NCBI GenBank assembly: GCA_000155435.1
Contig: DS990260.1
Location: 2,197,192 to 2,256,968 of the forward strand
Origin: Clostridiales bacterium 1_7_47FAA
Lineage (GTDB): Bacteria > Bacillota > Clostridia > Lachnospirales > Lachnospiraceae
Length of the DNA: 59,777 bases
Reading direction: 5' to 3'
Shown piece by piece: positions 38,656 through 46,994 of this stretch. The position numbers were made by a program, and so were the translations under genes. The notes below the pieces were generated by a model. That model saw nothing but the letters and a program-made list of their open reading frames with translations. It did no database searches and was not told the origin of the DNA. Each line of letters starts with the position of its first letter. Positions within the stretch are counted from its first letter, which is position 1.

Positions 38656-39807
38656 TTACAGCGTACCGCCTACCTTTATTCCCGTGTCAGCATAATTTTC
38701 AACGCTCTTTTTCTTCTCATTGAACCTGACCGCCTTCTTAAGAAGCCCTTCCCGGGTATAGAAAGGATCTTTTGCACTCATGGGCAGCTTCACCCTGGTT
38801 CCCGTAAATGCTGACTGGTAAACGGCTGATATGAATTCCACGGTTTTGCGGCCCTCGGTCCCTCTGATTAACGGGTCCGTTCCCGTCTCTATGGCATGGA
38901 TCATGTTCTCTATCTGTCCGCAATGCTCCGTGTAGCGCAGGACCTCCCCGCTGTCAAACACCTTCTCAAGGGCCTGCCTTGCTTCATTGTCATCCTCAGG
39001 ATATCCGTTTTGCATCTGCCTGCTGACACTGACCTTGTGAGGGATCTCGATGGAGCCTTTTTCACCGTCAATAATGATTTTCTGCTCTTCCCCATGATGA
39101 AGAAGGGAGGCAACCATAAGGCCCACGGCCCCGTTCTTAAAGCGCAGGGTGCTCAGGGACACATCCTCCACCTCGCTGTTGTGGTGGTTCTGGTTGGCAA
39201 CCATGGCGGAAATCTCATCCAGGTCCCCCATGAGCCACAGGAACAGGTCGATGTGATGGACCGCATGGATGAAGGTACATCCGCCGCCCTCCTTTTCCCA
39301 GGTTCCCCTCCACCACAGGTCATAATAATTATCCCCCCTCCACCAGAGGGAATCCGCCTGGGCAAAGTAAAGCTGCCCCAGGGCACCGCTCTCAAGCATC
39401 TGCTTTGTTTTCATGATGTCCGGTTTAAAACGGTTCTGGGCCACCACTGACAGCTTTGCCCCGCCCTCCCCTGCAGCCCTTATCATGAGGTCGCATTCCT
39501 CCAGGGACGGCGCCATGGGCTTCTCACACAGCACATGCTTTCCCGCCTTCAGGAAATCCACCGTGACGCCGCAGTGGGCAGCCGGGGGCAGGCAGACGGA
39601 TACCAGGTCCACATCCTCCCGGTCCAGCAGTTCCTTATAATCCGCCACCACATCACAGTCCAGCCCATACTTCTGTTTCTTTGCCTCTGCCTTGTCTGTA
39701 AATATATCCGCCAGCGCCACGATCCGGCAGCGTCCGGCCAGCTCCTTATATGCTTCTATATGTACATTGGCGATATCGCCCGCACCTAATATTGCTACTC
39801 CAACCAT
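38656..39807 (-). CDS. Gfo/Idh/MocA family oxidoreductase, second copy of the operon
   Basis: A 383-residue NAD(P)-dependent oxidoreductase. It has the Rossmann turn GAGDIANVH, the conserved CEKPMA lysine motif and the catalytic His in TFIHAVHHIDLFLWLMG. The C-terminal open-sheet domain includes RFKNGAVGLMVASLLHHG. AGGTGTAAGT precedes the ATG. It lies between two other members of the same family in one operon. Together they suggest stepwise oxidation/reduction of the same sugar, for instance keto-intermediate inversion. Substrate unknown. Confidence 0.88.
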   Translation of the reverse strand: MVGVAILGAGDIANVHIEAYKELAGRCRIVALADIFTDKAEAKKQKYGLDCDVVADYKELLDREDVDLVSVCLPPAAHCGVTVDFLKAGKHVLCEKPMAPSLEECDLMIRAAGEGGAKLSVVAQNRFKPDIMKTKQMLESGALGQLYFAQADSLWWRGDNYYDLWWRGTWEKEGGGCTFIHAVHHIDLFLWLMGDLDEISAMVANQNHHNSEVEDVSLSTLRFKNGAVGLMVASLLHHGEEQKIIIDGEKGSIEIPHKVSVSRQMQNGYPEDDNEARQALEKVFDSGEVLRYTEHCGQIENMIHAIETGTDPLIRGTEGRKTVEFISAVYQSAFTGTRVKLPMSAKDPFYTREGLLKKAVRFNEKKKSVENYADTGIKVGGTL

Positions 39808-39826
39808 ACTTACACCTGCTTTCTGT

Positions 39827-40987
39827 CTAGTCTGTTCCTTCAGGCCCGTGCATTTTAAGTTCTATCCTGCGCCCTTCCCTGGCCGAACGGTATGCGCCGT
39901 AGATGATCCGCACCGTGTCATATGCCAGGGAAAAACCTGACTCAGGCTCCTCTTTCCTGCCCGCGGCGCACAACAGGAAATCCCTCAGTTCCCCCACATA
40001 TCCCCGTGCCATGTCCTCGCACAGGAAAATGCTCTGCCAGCCCTTTTTCGTCTCCACCTTTTCCGTAAAATACTGGCCGGACAGTTTTTCATCGTCCACA
40101 TGATAGGTGGTCATCTGGTCGCTTGGCGCTATCCTGCACTGATACACGCCTCCGGTGGTATATACCTGGACTTCATTGCGCACCCCGCCAAGTATCATGT
40201 CCCCCGCCGTTATGAGGGCCTTTGTCCCGTCTTCAAAGGTGAGGATTACATTGGCCAGGTCCTCCACATCCTTTGGCCTGGCCTGGATGTACGTCAGCTC
40301 CTCCTCATTAAGGGTGGGCACGATGTAACCCATGTCCGCCATCACGCTCACGGCCCCTGCACCATTTTTATGTTCCAGCTGCTTCAGGTACAGGAGGGCG
40401 GACAAAGGATGGCAGCCCTGACGGATCAGGGAGCCGCCGCCGTTCATGCTCCACAGGGCGGCGTGGGCGGCATGGGAACCGCTGTGGGATTCCTCCCCTC
40501 TCATGAACAGGATATGTTCACCTGCTGCCCGGATAAGGGACGCGCTTTTCTGTACCGCCGGGGCGTATATGAAATTCTCGGCGTAAAAGAACTTCCTGCC
40601 GCTCTGTTCCACCACGCCGCGCAGATGTTTAAGCTGTTCCAAGACCCGCCCGGCCATATCCGGCTCATCGCTGCTCCCGAACCATCCGGTCAGGGGCTTC
40701 TCACAGATTACATGACAGCCGGCCTTCATTGCGGCTTCAATCATGGAAGCGTGCAGGCTTGGAGGGCTGCATATATCCACAATATCCGGACGTTCTTCCT
40801 CTATCATCCTCTCCATGCAGTGATACACGGACGGTATCCCATACTCCCTGGCAAATTCCCCCGCCCGTTCCGACGGGGAAGCAACTGCCGCCACCCAGGG
40901 TTCGATACCATATACCTGTCTGTACGCCTCCATGTGGAGGGCGGCGGCGAACCCGCTTCCCACAAGGGCTATCTTAACCCTATCCAT
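39827..40987 (-). CDS. Gfo/Idh/MocA family oxidoreductase, first copy of the operon
   Basis: A 386-residue member with Rossmann turn VGSGFAAALH, CEKPLTGWFG (catalytic lysine) and GGSLIRQGCHPLSALLYL, which places the active-site His. An unusual GYIVPTLNEEELTYIQARP segment follows in the substrate domain. The ATG at 40987 overlaps the TctA stop by 8 bp, so translation is coupled to the transporter. It is the first of three paralogues. Likely acts first on the imported substrate. Confidence 0.86.
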   Translation of the reverse strand: MDRVKIALVGSGFAAALHMEAYRQVYGIEPWVAAVASPSERAGEFAREYGIPSVYHCMERMIEEERPDIVDICSPPSLHASMIEAAMKAGCHVICEKPLTGWFGSSDEPDMAGRVLEQLKHLRGVVEQSGRKFFYAENFIYAPAVQKSASLIRAAGEHILFMRGEESHSGSHAAHAALWSMNGGGSLIRQGCHPLSALLYLKQLEHKNGAGAVSVMADMGYIVPTLNEEELTYIQARPKDVEDLANVILTFEDGTKALITAGDMILGGVRNEVQVYTTGGVYQCRIAPSDQMTTYHVDDEKLSGQYFTEKVETKKGWQSIFLCEDMARGYVGELRDFLLCAAGRKEEPESGFSLAYDTVRIIYGAYRSAREGRRIELKMHGPEGTD

Positions 40988-42473
40988 TGGCTTTTCTCTT
41001 CTTTAAACGGTCAAATACATGGAACTGGGAAAGAATCAGCACCACAATCACAATCAGGAATATTACACTGATTGGCCGCTGCAGCATGGGCATGAAGCTG
41101 CCCTCGCTGATTGTAAGCGCCCTTCTTAAGTTGGAATCCGTCATGCTGCCCAGGATGACCCCCAGAAGGAAGGGAGCTGCCGGGAACTCTGCAGCGGAAA
41201 GGAAGAATCCGATGATTCCGAACACGAACATTACCTTTACGTCGAACATGATATGGTTGATGACAAAGGAGCCAACCACGCACAGCACGTAAATGACAGG
41301 CATGAGGATTTCCTTCTTAACGCCCAGTATCTTAACGGAAAACTTGGAAACAACCTGCGCCAGAAGCCACATGGCCAGCGCTGCCAGGAACAGGTCCACG
41401 CAGATTTGGTACAGGAACTCCGGGCTTTCGTTCATAAGGAGGGGGCCTGGACGGTATCCGTGCATCATGAATGCTGCCAGCAGGACGGCTGCGGGAGCGC
41501 TTCCCGGGACCGCAAGGGACAGGATGGGTATGATGGCGCCGCCGATACACGCATTGTTGCCCGCCTCTGCCGATACAACGCCTGCCGTCTCACCATCCCC
41601 AAAGGTTTCAGGATGTTTACTGGTGGACTTGGATGCCCAGTAGCTGAGCCAGCCGCCCACATCCTCGCCAACGCCCGGGATGATTCCCACGCCCACGCCG
41701 ATAAAGGAGGAGCGGATCAGTTCAACAATATGGTTCTTTAATACGCCGAATCCCTCTTTCAGCTTAAACGGTGAGAACTCCAGCACATGTGTCTCCGTCT
41801 TTTTAAATGCCTTTATGATTTCAGGGAATCCGAACAGTCCAATCATGATTGGGATAAGCGCCAGGCCCGCCATGATATTTACATTGCCATATGAGAATCT
41901 TGGATACGCGTCCAGCTGGTCCAGTCCCACCTGTGCAACCAATAGCCCGATTACGCCGGATATCCAGCCCTTGACCGCATTGCCGTTGCTTGTCAGGTTT
42001 CCGCAGATGATGACGCCGAACAGGCTCAGCAGGAAGAACTCCCAGCTTCCAAACTGCAGGGAAACCTTGGTGAGAAGAGGGGTCAGGGTCAGCACGCAGA
42101 TGACGCTGATCAGTGTGCCGATGCAGGAGGAAGTGGTCGCCAGGAAGATTGCCAGGCCGCCCTTGCCCCTGTTGGCCAGAGGGAACCCGTCCAGCGCCGT
42201 TGCAGCGCTTGCAGGTGTGCCGGGGATATTCAACAGCACGGCTGCCTGGCAGCCGCCTGAGATAGCCCCCACATACACGCCGATCAGCGATATGATGGCG
42301 CTGGTGGATGACAGGCTGTAAGTCAGTCCGGTCAGCAGCGCCACCGCCATGGTCGCACTCAGTCCTGGGAGCATTCCCATAATCAGTCCGGCAAATGTGG
42401 AAAGGAGCAGGACCCCCATATTCATCGGTGTCAGCACAGCCCCGAATGCCTGCGCCAGATATTGTAAAGCCAT
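40980..42473 (-). CDS. Tripartite tricarboxylate transporter large membrane subunit (TctA family)
   Basis: A 497-residue integral membrane protein with about 11-12 segments. Signature stretches are GLIMGMLPGLSATMAVALLTG, GGCQAAVLLNIPGTPASAATALDG and GEDVGGWLSYWASKST, typical of TctA. A C-terminal repeat (GSAPAAVLLAAFMMHG) mirrors the N-terminal half. AAGGAGGGG precedes the ATG. With TctB and the periplasmic-type TctC it imports carboxylates using the ion gradient. It is co-operonic with three sugar oxidoreductases, which argues for a sugar-acid substrate. Confidence 0.9.
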   Translation of the reverse strand: MALQYLAQAFGAVLTPMNMGVLLLSTFAGLIMGMLPGLSATMAVALLTGLTYSLSSTSAIISLIGVYVGAISGGCQAAVLLNIPGTPASAATALDGFPLANRGKGGLAIFLATTSSCIGTLISVICVLTLTPLLTKVSLQFGSWEFFLLSLFGVIICGNLTSNGNAVKGWISGVIGLLVAQVGLDQLDAYPRFSYGNVNIMAGLALIPIMIGLFGFPEIIKAFKKTETHVLEFSPFKLKEGFGVLKNHIVELIRSSFIGVGVGIIPGVGEDVGGWLSYWASKSTSKHPETFGDGETAGVVSAEAGNNACIGGAIIPILSLAVPGSAPAAVLLAAFMMHGYRPGPLLMNESPEFLYQICVDLFLAALAMWLLAQVVSKFSVKILGVKKEILMPVIYVLCVVGSFVINHIMFDVKVMFVFGIIGFFLSAAEFPAAPFLLGVILGSMTDSNLRRALTISEGSFMPMLQRPISVIFLIVIVVLILSQFHVFDRLKKRKANG

Positions 42474-42488
42474 AATCTTTCCCCTCCT

Positions 42489-42971
42489 TTATGGTAACGG
42501 CACTCTGAAGCATACCTGGAACAGGAAGATGACCAGTCCGGTAACCAGAACCGAGATAACCACGATTTTGACAATGGAACCCGCCTCCAGGAAATACATC
42601 AGAAGCAGCATGAACAAAAATGTAGCAAGCCAGAAAGGAAGCATTCCCAGAAGCACGAATGTATACAGTCCCATCAGCACCACTCCAACCAGCATGCGCA
42701 TGGTGTTGGGATCCGCCTTCACCTTCCTGGACCAGTCCTTAATCTCCGCGGTCCTGGCCTGCATACCGCCCTCTTTCAGGCTCTCCGCAAACAGGACAAT
42801 GGATAAAACCAGCAGGATGGTTCCCAGCATCAGCGGAATCAGGGCCGGTGAAAGATACAGCAGCTTTCCTGACTTCGTATATATGTTATATCCCTCAAAA
42901 AGCACGTACAGCGCCAAAATAAAAATCACGGCTGAAGACATAAAGTCCTTCATTTTCTTGTTGTTTTCCAA
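42489..42971 (-). CDS. Tripartite tricarboxylate transporter small membrane subunit (TctB family)
   Basis: A 160-residue protein with four hydrophobic segments, including SSAVIFILALYVLFEGYNIY at the N terminus and VVISVLVTGLVIFLFQVCFR near the end. I place the start at a TTG (42971) because AGGAGAGG lies seven bases upstream; the nearest ATG is six codons further in and has no site. It lies 15 bp before TctA and after an intercistronic hairpin that separates it from TctC. TctB stabilises or gates the TctA channel. Confidence 0.8.
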   Translation of the reverse strand: MENNKKMKDFMSSAVIFILALYVLFEGYNIYTKSGKLLYLSPALIPLMLGTILLVLSIVLFAESLKEGGMQARTAEIKDWSRKVKADPNTMRMLVGVVLMGLYTFVLLGMLPFWLATFLFMLLLMYFLEAGSIVKIVVISVLVTGLVIFLFQVCFRVPLP

Positions 42972-43091
42972 AATATCACCTCTCCTAATCCTGCCTGTCC
43001 CCTTACCAGGGCGCATTGCCAACATGCCCCATCACTATGGAAGCGGAGGCCCCAGGGGCCTGTTCATCAATCACATGCCCCAATCAGCGCC

Positions 43092-43111
43092 CCCGGCGTA
43101 TTTACGCCGGG
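43092..43111. other. Hairpin between the TctC and TctB genes
   Basis: CCCGGCGT-ATTT-ACGCCGGG is a perfect 8-bp stem in the 165-bp gap; a second, weaker GGCCCC / GGGGCC arm pair lies at 43047-43060. There is no U-tract. Such hairpins commonly protect the abundant binding-protein message. Confidence 0.65.
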
Positions 43112-43136
43112 AGGCGCCAGGCACCCGCCCTAAGGA

Positions 43137-44165
43137 TTAACGGCTTATACCGAATTCTTCCGGTGAAATGGCAGCAACGCCGCAGTCATACAGCGTCCAG
43201 GTAACCGTGGATGCCAGCTTGTCAACATAAGCAGCCGCTTCCTGCCTGCCCATGCCATTTACGATAAATCCTTTTGTCTCACAGAATTTGAGGAAATCCT
43301 CACTCTTAAGCGCCTCGTCAAAGGCCTTGTCCAAGGCTTCCAGCACATAGTCCGGCTCGCCCTTTGGAACCGCGATACCGGTTGTCTCGCCCATGGGCAG
43401 CTTTGACTCCAGGCTCGGGACAAATTTAAGGATGGACGGAATCACGGTCCCGTTTTCCAGGGTGATATCTTCCGCTGTAAAGTTTGCAAGCGCCCTCATG
43501 TCCCCTGAAATAAACATATCCTGCATCTCAACCAACAGCTGGCTGGTGAAATCAACCTCGCCTGCAAGGGCTGCCGTGATTGCCTTTCCTCCGCCTTCGT
43601 AGGGAACATGCTTATATGTAAGGCCTGTCTCCGCACAGAGCACCTCAATGCCAAGATGTCCGCCGGAACCCATGCCGCCGGTTCCGTCCGTGATTGCATT
43701 GGGATTTGCTTCCATTGCATCCAGAAGCTCCTGGGCTGTCTGGTAAGGCGAATCCTTGCGCACGGCCAGTACATTAGGGGTAAATGTAGCCAGATAGAAA
43801 TCCCAGTCCTTCTGCGTGGTTTCCGTGTATCCCAGGACCGGCATCGCCGTAAGGGCCAGCATACCGTTTGCCAGGATATTATAGCCGTCCTTCTCAGCCT
43901 TCTGTACGGTCAGGGATCCCACTGAACCGCCGGAACCAGGCGTATTGGTAACCACGATATTGGTCCCCATGCTCTTGCCCATGGCGTCCGCCAGCGCGCG
44001 TCCCGTAAGATCCGTTGATCCGCCCGGATTCCACGGCACAACCATGTTGATATCACGTGATGGATATTTATCCGTCTTATTACCCACCTGCTGATAGATG
44101 ACACCTGCTGCCAAAGCAACTACCACAATTCCCGCTACCGCCATAAGAGACTTTTTGTTTTTCAT
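43137..44165 (-). CDS. Tripartite tricarboxylate transporter substrate-binding protein (TctC/Bug family)
   Basis: A 342-residue extracytoplasmic receptor. The N terminus MKNKKSLMAVAGIVVVALAA is a hydrophobic anchor or signal without a lipobox cysteine, so it may be tethered by the uncleaved segment. The mature part has the Bug motifs MVVPWNPGGSTDLTGRALAD and TNTPGSGGSVG, then GMGSGGHLGIEVLCAE, which contribute the carboxylate-binding loops. AAGGAGGAAAG precedes the ATG. It is the first gene of the operon, behind LacI-type operators, and should capture the carboxylate substrate. Confidence 0.9.
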   Translation of the reverse strand: MKNKKSLMAVAGIVVVALAAGVIYQQVGNKTDKYPSRDINMVVPWNPGGSTDLTGRALADAMGKSMGTNIVVTNTPGSGGSVGSLTVQKAEKDGYNILANGMLALTAMPVLGYTETTQKDWDFYLATFTPNVLAVRKDSPYQTAQELLDAMEANPNAITDGTGGMGSGGHLGIEVLCAETGLTYKHVPYEGGGKAITAALAGEVDFTSQLLVEMQDMFISGDMRALANFTAEDITLENGTVIPSILKFVPSLESKLPMGETTGIAVPKGEPDYVLEALDKAFDEALKSEDFLKFCETKGFIVNGMGRQEAAAYVDKLASTVTWTLYDCGVAAISPEEFGISR

Positions 44166-44239
44166 TTCTTTCCTCCTTGAATATTAAGAGACTTATTTTA
44201 TACAAAGCCCTCCCTTTGGGATGGCCTGTGTTCCTGTAA

Positions 44240-44296
44240 GTAAACGATTGCCTAAGGACTTCAATCTTAACAACTTTTTATCGGCAAACGTTTGCC
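44240..44296. promoter_or_regulatory. LacI operators before the TctC operon
   Basis: GGCAAACGTTTGCC at 44283-44296 is a perfect 14-bp palindrome; GTAAACGATTGCC at 44240-44252 is a weaker copy. The first lies in the spacer of a plausible leftward promoter (TGGGCA, 17 bp, GATAAA), so the LacI protein encoded next to it should repress the operon. Confidence 0.78.
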
Positions 44297-44324
44297 TATT
44301 GCCCAGAAAGAATCGTCTGCCATG

Positions 44325-45347
44325 TTACAGCTGGCAAACGGAATCCCCTTCTTTTAATGTTGCTTCCTGCACCTTCTGGTAAGGTGCAATGGGCTGGTCA
44401 TTGTTAATGATATCAAACAGCATCTCGGCTGCCATGATTCCCATCCCTGTACCATTCAGGTCCACACAGGTAAAATGATTATTACCGGTCTGTACCCAGT
44501 CCGGCGCGCCTATAATCAGTACGGACAGATCCTGTCCGACCCTGATTCCCTTCCTGGACAGGAAGTCCACGCCTCCCCGGGCCTGTATGTTATAAGCGTA
44601 AAGCACTGCCGTAATCTCAGGGTGCTCTGCCAGCGCCCTGGCGGTCAGTTCCTCACCGCTTTCCTCTGTAAATTCACCGTTATATACAATCTGGTCCTCA
44701 CCCGTAACCCCATATTCCCCAAGAATGGTACGGTATGCCTGTTCCCTTCGCTCCAGTCCGCCAAAATCAGCCTTCCACCCAATGAATGCAATGTGGCGGT
44801 GCCCTCTCTTTAACAGATACTCCGCAGCCATATAGGTACTCTCATAGTTCTGGGCCGACACCAGGAAATAGTCCTCGCTGATATTCAGCAGACGGTCAAC
44901 TACGACCATGGGCACGCCAATCTTGCGTATCTGCCGTGTATTCTTGCCACCGTCCTTGCTGGGGGTGATGATGTACCCATCCACCCGCTGGCCCTGCATC
45001 CTCTTGATGATCTCCAGTTCACGCTGTGGGTCATCGAATGTATTGCAGATGGAAAGGATATATCCGTAGCGGTCAGCCACCCTCTCCACCCCCAGTACCA
45101 GCTCCGTAAACATCTGGTTGGCAAACTGTGGGACCAGGACAGCTATGATCTTGCGCTTCTTCCCCTTCAGGCTGCTGGCCGCGCTGCTCTTGACATAATT
45201 CAGTTCCTTTGCCGCTGCCTCAACCCTGCGCCGCATGTCCTCGCTTACATACCGCTTTGTTGAACCATTCAGGATATAGGATACCGTTGCCGCTGTCGTT
45301 CCCGCCCTCTCCGCCACATCCTTGAGCGTAGCATATTGTCCTTCCAT
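44325..45347 (-). CDS. LacI family transcriptional regulator
   Basis: A 340-residue repressor. The helix-turn-helix is TLKDVAERAGTTAATVSYIL and the hinge helix SSAASSLKGKK; the periplasmic-binding-protein-like effector domain follows (IIAVLVPQFANQMFTELVLG). ATG at 45347 follows GAGGGTAC; a much longer upstream extension reads through the promoter and operator and is rejected. It sits upstream of and in line with the TctC operon. GCAAACGTTTGC lies between its own -10 and start, so it should repress itself and the operon until the substrate or a derivative binds. Confidence 0.92.
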   Translation of the reverse strand: MEGQYATLKDVAERAGTTAATVSYILNGSTKRYVSEDMRRRVEAAAKELNYVKSSAASSLKGKKRKIIAVLVPQFANQMFTELVLGVERVADRYGYILSICNTFDDPQRELEIIKRMQGQRVDGYIITPSKDGGKNTRQIRKIGVPMVVVDRLLNISEDYFLVSAQNYESTYMAAEYLLKRGHRHIAFIGWKADFGGLERREQAYRTILGEYGVTGEDQIVYNGEFTEESGEELTARALAEHPEITAVLYAYNIQARGGVDFLSRKGIRVGQDLSVLIIGAPDWVQTGNNHFTCVDLNGTGMGIMAAEMLFDIINNDQPIAPYQKVQEATLKEGDSVCQL

Positions 45348-45379
45348 ATAGTACCCTCTTTCGTTACCATCCGTTATCG

Positions 45380-45433
45380 GCAAACGTTTGCTTGTGATAA
45401 ATTTATCATACCATAGTTGAACAAGACCGTCAA
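45380..45433 (-). promoter_or_regulatory. Promoter and autoregulatory operator of the LacI gene
   Basis: On the minus strand TTGACG (45433-45428) and TATGAT (45410-45405) are 17 bp apart. The perfect palindrome GCAAACGTTTGC (45380-45391) follows the -10, matching the site before TctC. Confidence 0.78.
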
Positions 45434-45509
45434 TATCTACATTTTGTCCAAATATAGGCAATACGTTTTGTCCATACTGCACAAACAAGAACACTCCCGC
45501 ATCCTGTCA

Positions 45510-45545
45510 AAAAGGCCTGCCTCACATTCCCTGTAAAGCAGGCCC
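45510..45545 (-). terminator. Terminator of the pyrophosphatase-shikimate kinase gene group
   Basis: The arms GGCCTGC / GCAGGCC (45514-45520, 45538-45544) are followed on the minus strand by TTTTTGAC. Confidence 0.82.
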
Positions 45546-45582
45546 ATCCTTGTACCACGATTTTTCCTGTATCCCTGTATCC

Positions 45583-46242
45583 TTACCGTACAGCCGCCAG
45601 CTGTTCCAGCTGTGCCTTCAATGCTGCAATCTCCTCCCCATACTCCAGAAGCAGCCTGTCCTTTTCCTCCAGAATACGGTCCTTCTCCTCCAGTATCCGC
45701 TTCTGCTCCTCCACAATACGCTGTACCATGCTGCGGTCCATCATGGATTCAATGATATCCCTCAGCTCATCCACGGTCTCCCCGGGAGTCTTACCCTCCT
45801 CGTCAATGGTGATGTCCGCATACTTCTCATAATAGGGCACCCGTTCATTGTAAAGGTCGCGCAGGGTAAATCCCGGCTTTAACGCCACGCCGCGGTCCAC
45901 CACGTTGCCGATGCGCTTTTCCATCTCCTCGTAGCTCATCTTTAGATAAACCACCTCGCTGATTTCCTTCAGATGGTTCATGGCCGCCTCGCCGTAGATC
46001 ACGCTGCCGCCCGGAGCGATGACGGAAAGCTGCACATCCAGTCCTGCATTGACGCGCTCCTCCACCTTCAGGAACCCGTCCATGCCTTCCTCTGCAATGA
46101 TTTCCTTCAGCAGCCTTCCTTCCTTTTCCTGAATCACAATATCCACATCCACAAAGGAAAATCCCAGCCTCTTGGCCAGCAGCACGCCCACGGTGCTCTT
46201 GCCGGATGAAGGCATTCCAATCATGGTAATATTCGGTTTCAC
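45583..46242 (-). CDS. Shikimate kinase-like protein with C-terminal coiled coil
   Basis: A 219-residue P-loop kinase. Walker A is GMPSSGKSTVG at the N terminus, followed by VDVDIVIQEKEG (substrate Asp-rich motif) and APGGSVIYGEAAM, matching shikimate kinase. The catalytic domain ends near residue 165. The remaining 50 residues form a heptad-rich helix (RILEEKDRILEEKDRLLLE) absent from ordinary shikimate kinases. The start is GTG at 46242 with AGGAGGATACGAC upstream. No aromatic biosynthesis genes are nearby. It may phosphorylate shikimate or a related small molecule; the tail suggests oligomerisation. Confidence 0.78.
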   Translation of the reverse strand: MKPNITMIGMPSSGKSTVGVLLAKRLGFSFVDVDIVIQEKEGRLLKEIIAEEGMDGFLKVEERVNAGLDVQLSVIAPGGSVIYGEAAMNHLKEISEVVYLKMSYEEMEKRIGNVVDRGVALKPGFTLRDLYNERVPYYEKYADITIDEEGKTPGETVDELRDIIESMMDRSMVQRIVEEQKRILEEKDRILEEKDRLLLEYGEEIAALKAQLEQLAAVR

Positions 46243-46339
46243 TGTCGTATCCTCCTGGTCTGTCGTCTTACTGGACTATTTTATTCCGTTTCCTTCTTAT
46301 TCTGCGTCATGACTGTTCTAAACCATTCCGGTCTGCAAA

Positions 46340-46984
46340 CTATCCCTTTTTCGGACCCTTCCTTTTCGGATTCCTGGTTTTCGAGGTCTTCCCCTCCGAT
46401 GCCGCGGGACGTCTCTTCTTAATATTCTTCTTCACCGAATATCCAAAGCTGCCCAGCTTTTTCCCCAGTTCAAAATACTCGCCGTGGGAATAGCACACAA
46501 GGCCGGAGGCGTTCAGGTTGAACTTGCCCCTGTCGTCCATATACTGGTTGTCAATGGTCACGCCCACCACCTCTGCGATGAACATATCATGGCTTCCCAG
46601 TTCCTTTACTTCCTTCACCTTACACTCAATATTAACCGGGCTTTCCTCAATCCCGGGCGCTTTCACGTTACGGGATTCCTGGACCGTAAGCCGTGTCTCG
46701 GCAAACTTATCCACATCACGGCCCGACTTGACGCCGCAGTAATCCGTTGCCCGCACCAGCCTTTTATTCACCAGGTTGATGACAAACTCCCCTGTATCCT
46801 TGATGATATCATGGGAAAACCGTTCTTTGCGCACGGAAATGGACACCTGCGCCGGGTCGGAACAGATGGTGCCCGCCCATGCCACCGTTATGATGTTGGG
46901 GGTCTCTCCGGGCCGTCCGCAGCTAATCATCACCGCCGGCACGGGATACAGCATATTGCCTGGCTTCCAGTATTCTTTTGACAT
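46340..46984 (-). CDS. Flavin reductase family protein (FMN-binding)
   Basis: A 214-residue FMN-binding split-barrel protein. The motif NIITVAWAGTICSDPAQVSI, then VRKERFSHDIIKDTGEFVIN, match the flavin reductase-like domain. A lysine/arginine-rich tail of about 30 residues (VKKNIKKRRPAASEGK) follows, which could contact nucleic acid or acidic partners. GGAGAG precedes the ATG. It lies 10 bp downstream of the pyrophosphatase stop and is cotranscribed with it. Role unknown; such proteins reduce or store FMN. Confidence 0.85.
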   Translation of the reverse strand: MSKEYWKPGNMLYPVPAVMISCGRPGETPNIITVAWAGTICSDPAQVSISVRKERFSHDIIKDTGEFVINLVNKRLVRATDYCGVKSGRDVDKFAETRLTVQESRNVKAPGIEESPVNIECKVKEVKELGSHDMFIAEVVGVTIDNQYMDDRGKFNLNASGLVCYSHGEYFELGKKLGSFGYSVKKNIKKRRPAASEGKTSKTRNPKRKGPKKG

Positions 46985-46994
46985 ATTTTCTCTC

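Noticed and set aside
45348-45494. N-terminal extension of the LacI gene
   Set aside because: It reads through the promoter and the GCAAACGTTTGC operator and has no ribosome site; LacI proteins begin right at the HTH as the 45347 start does.
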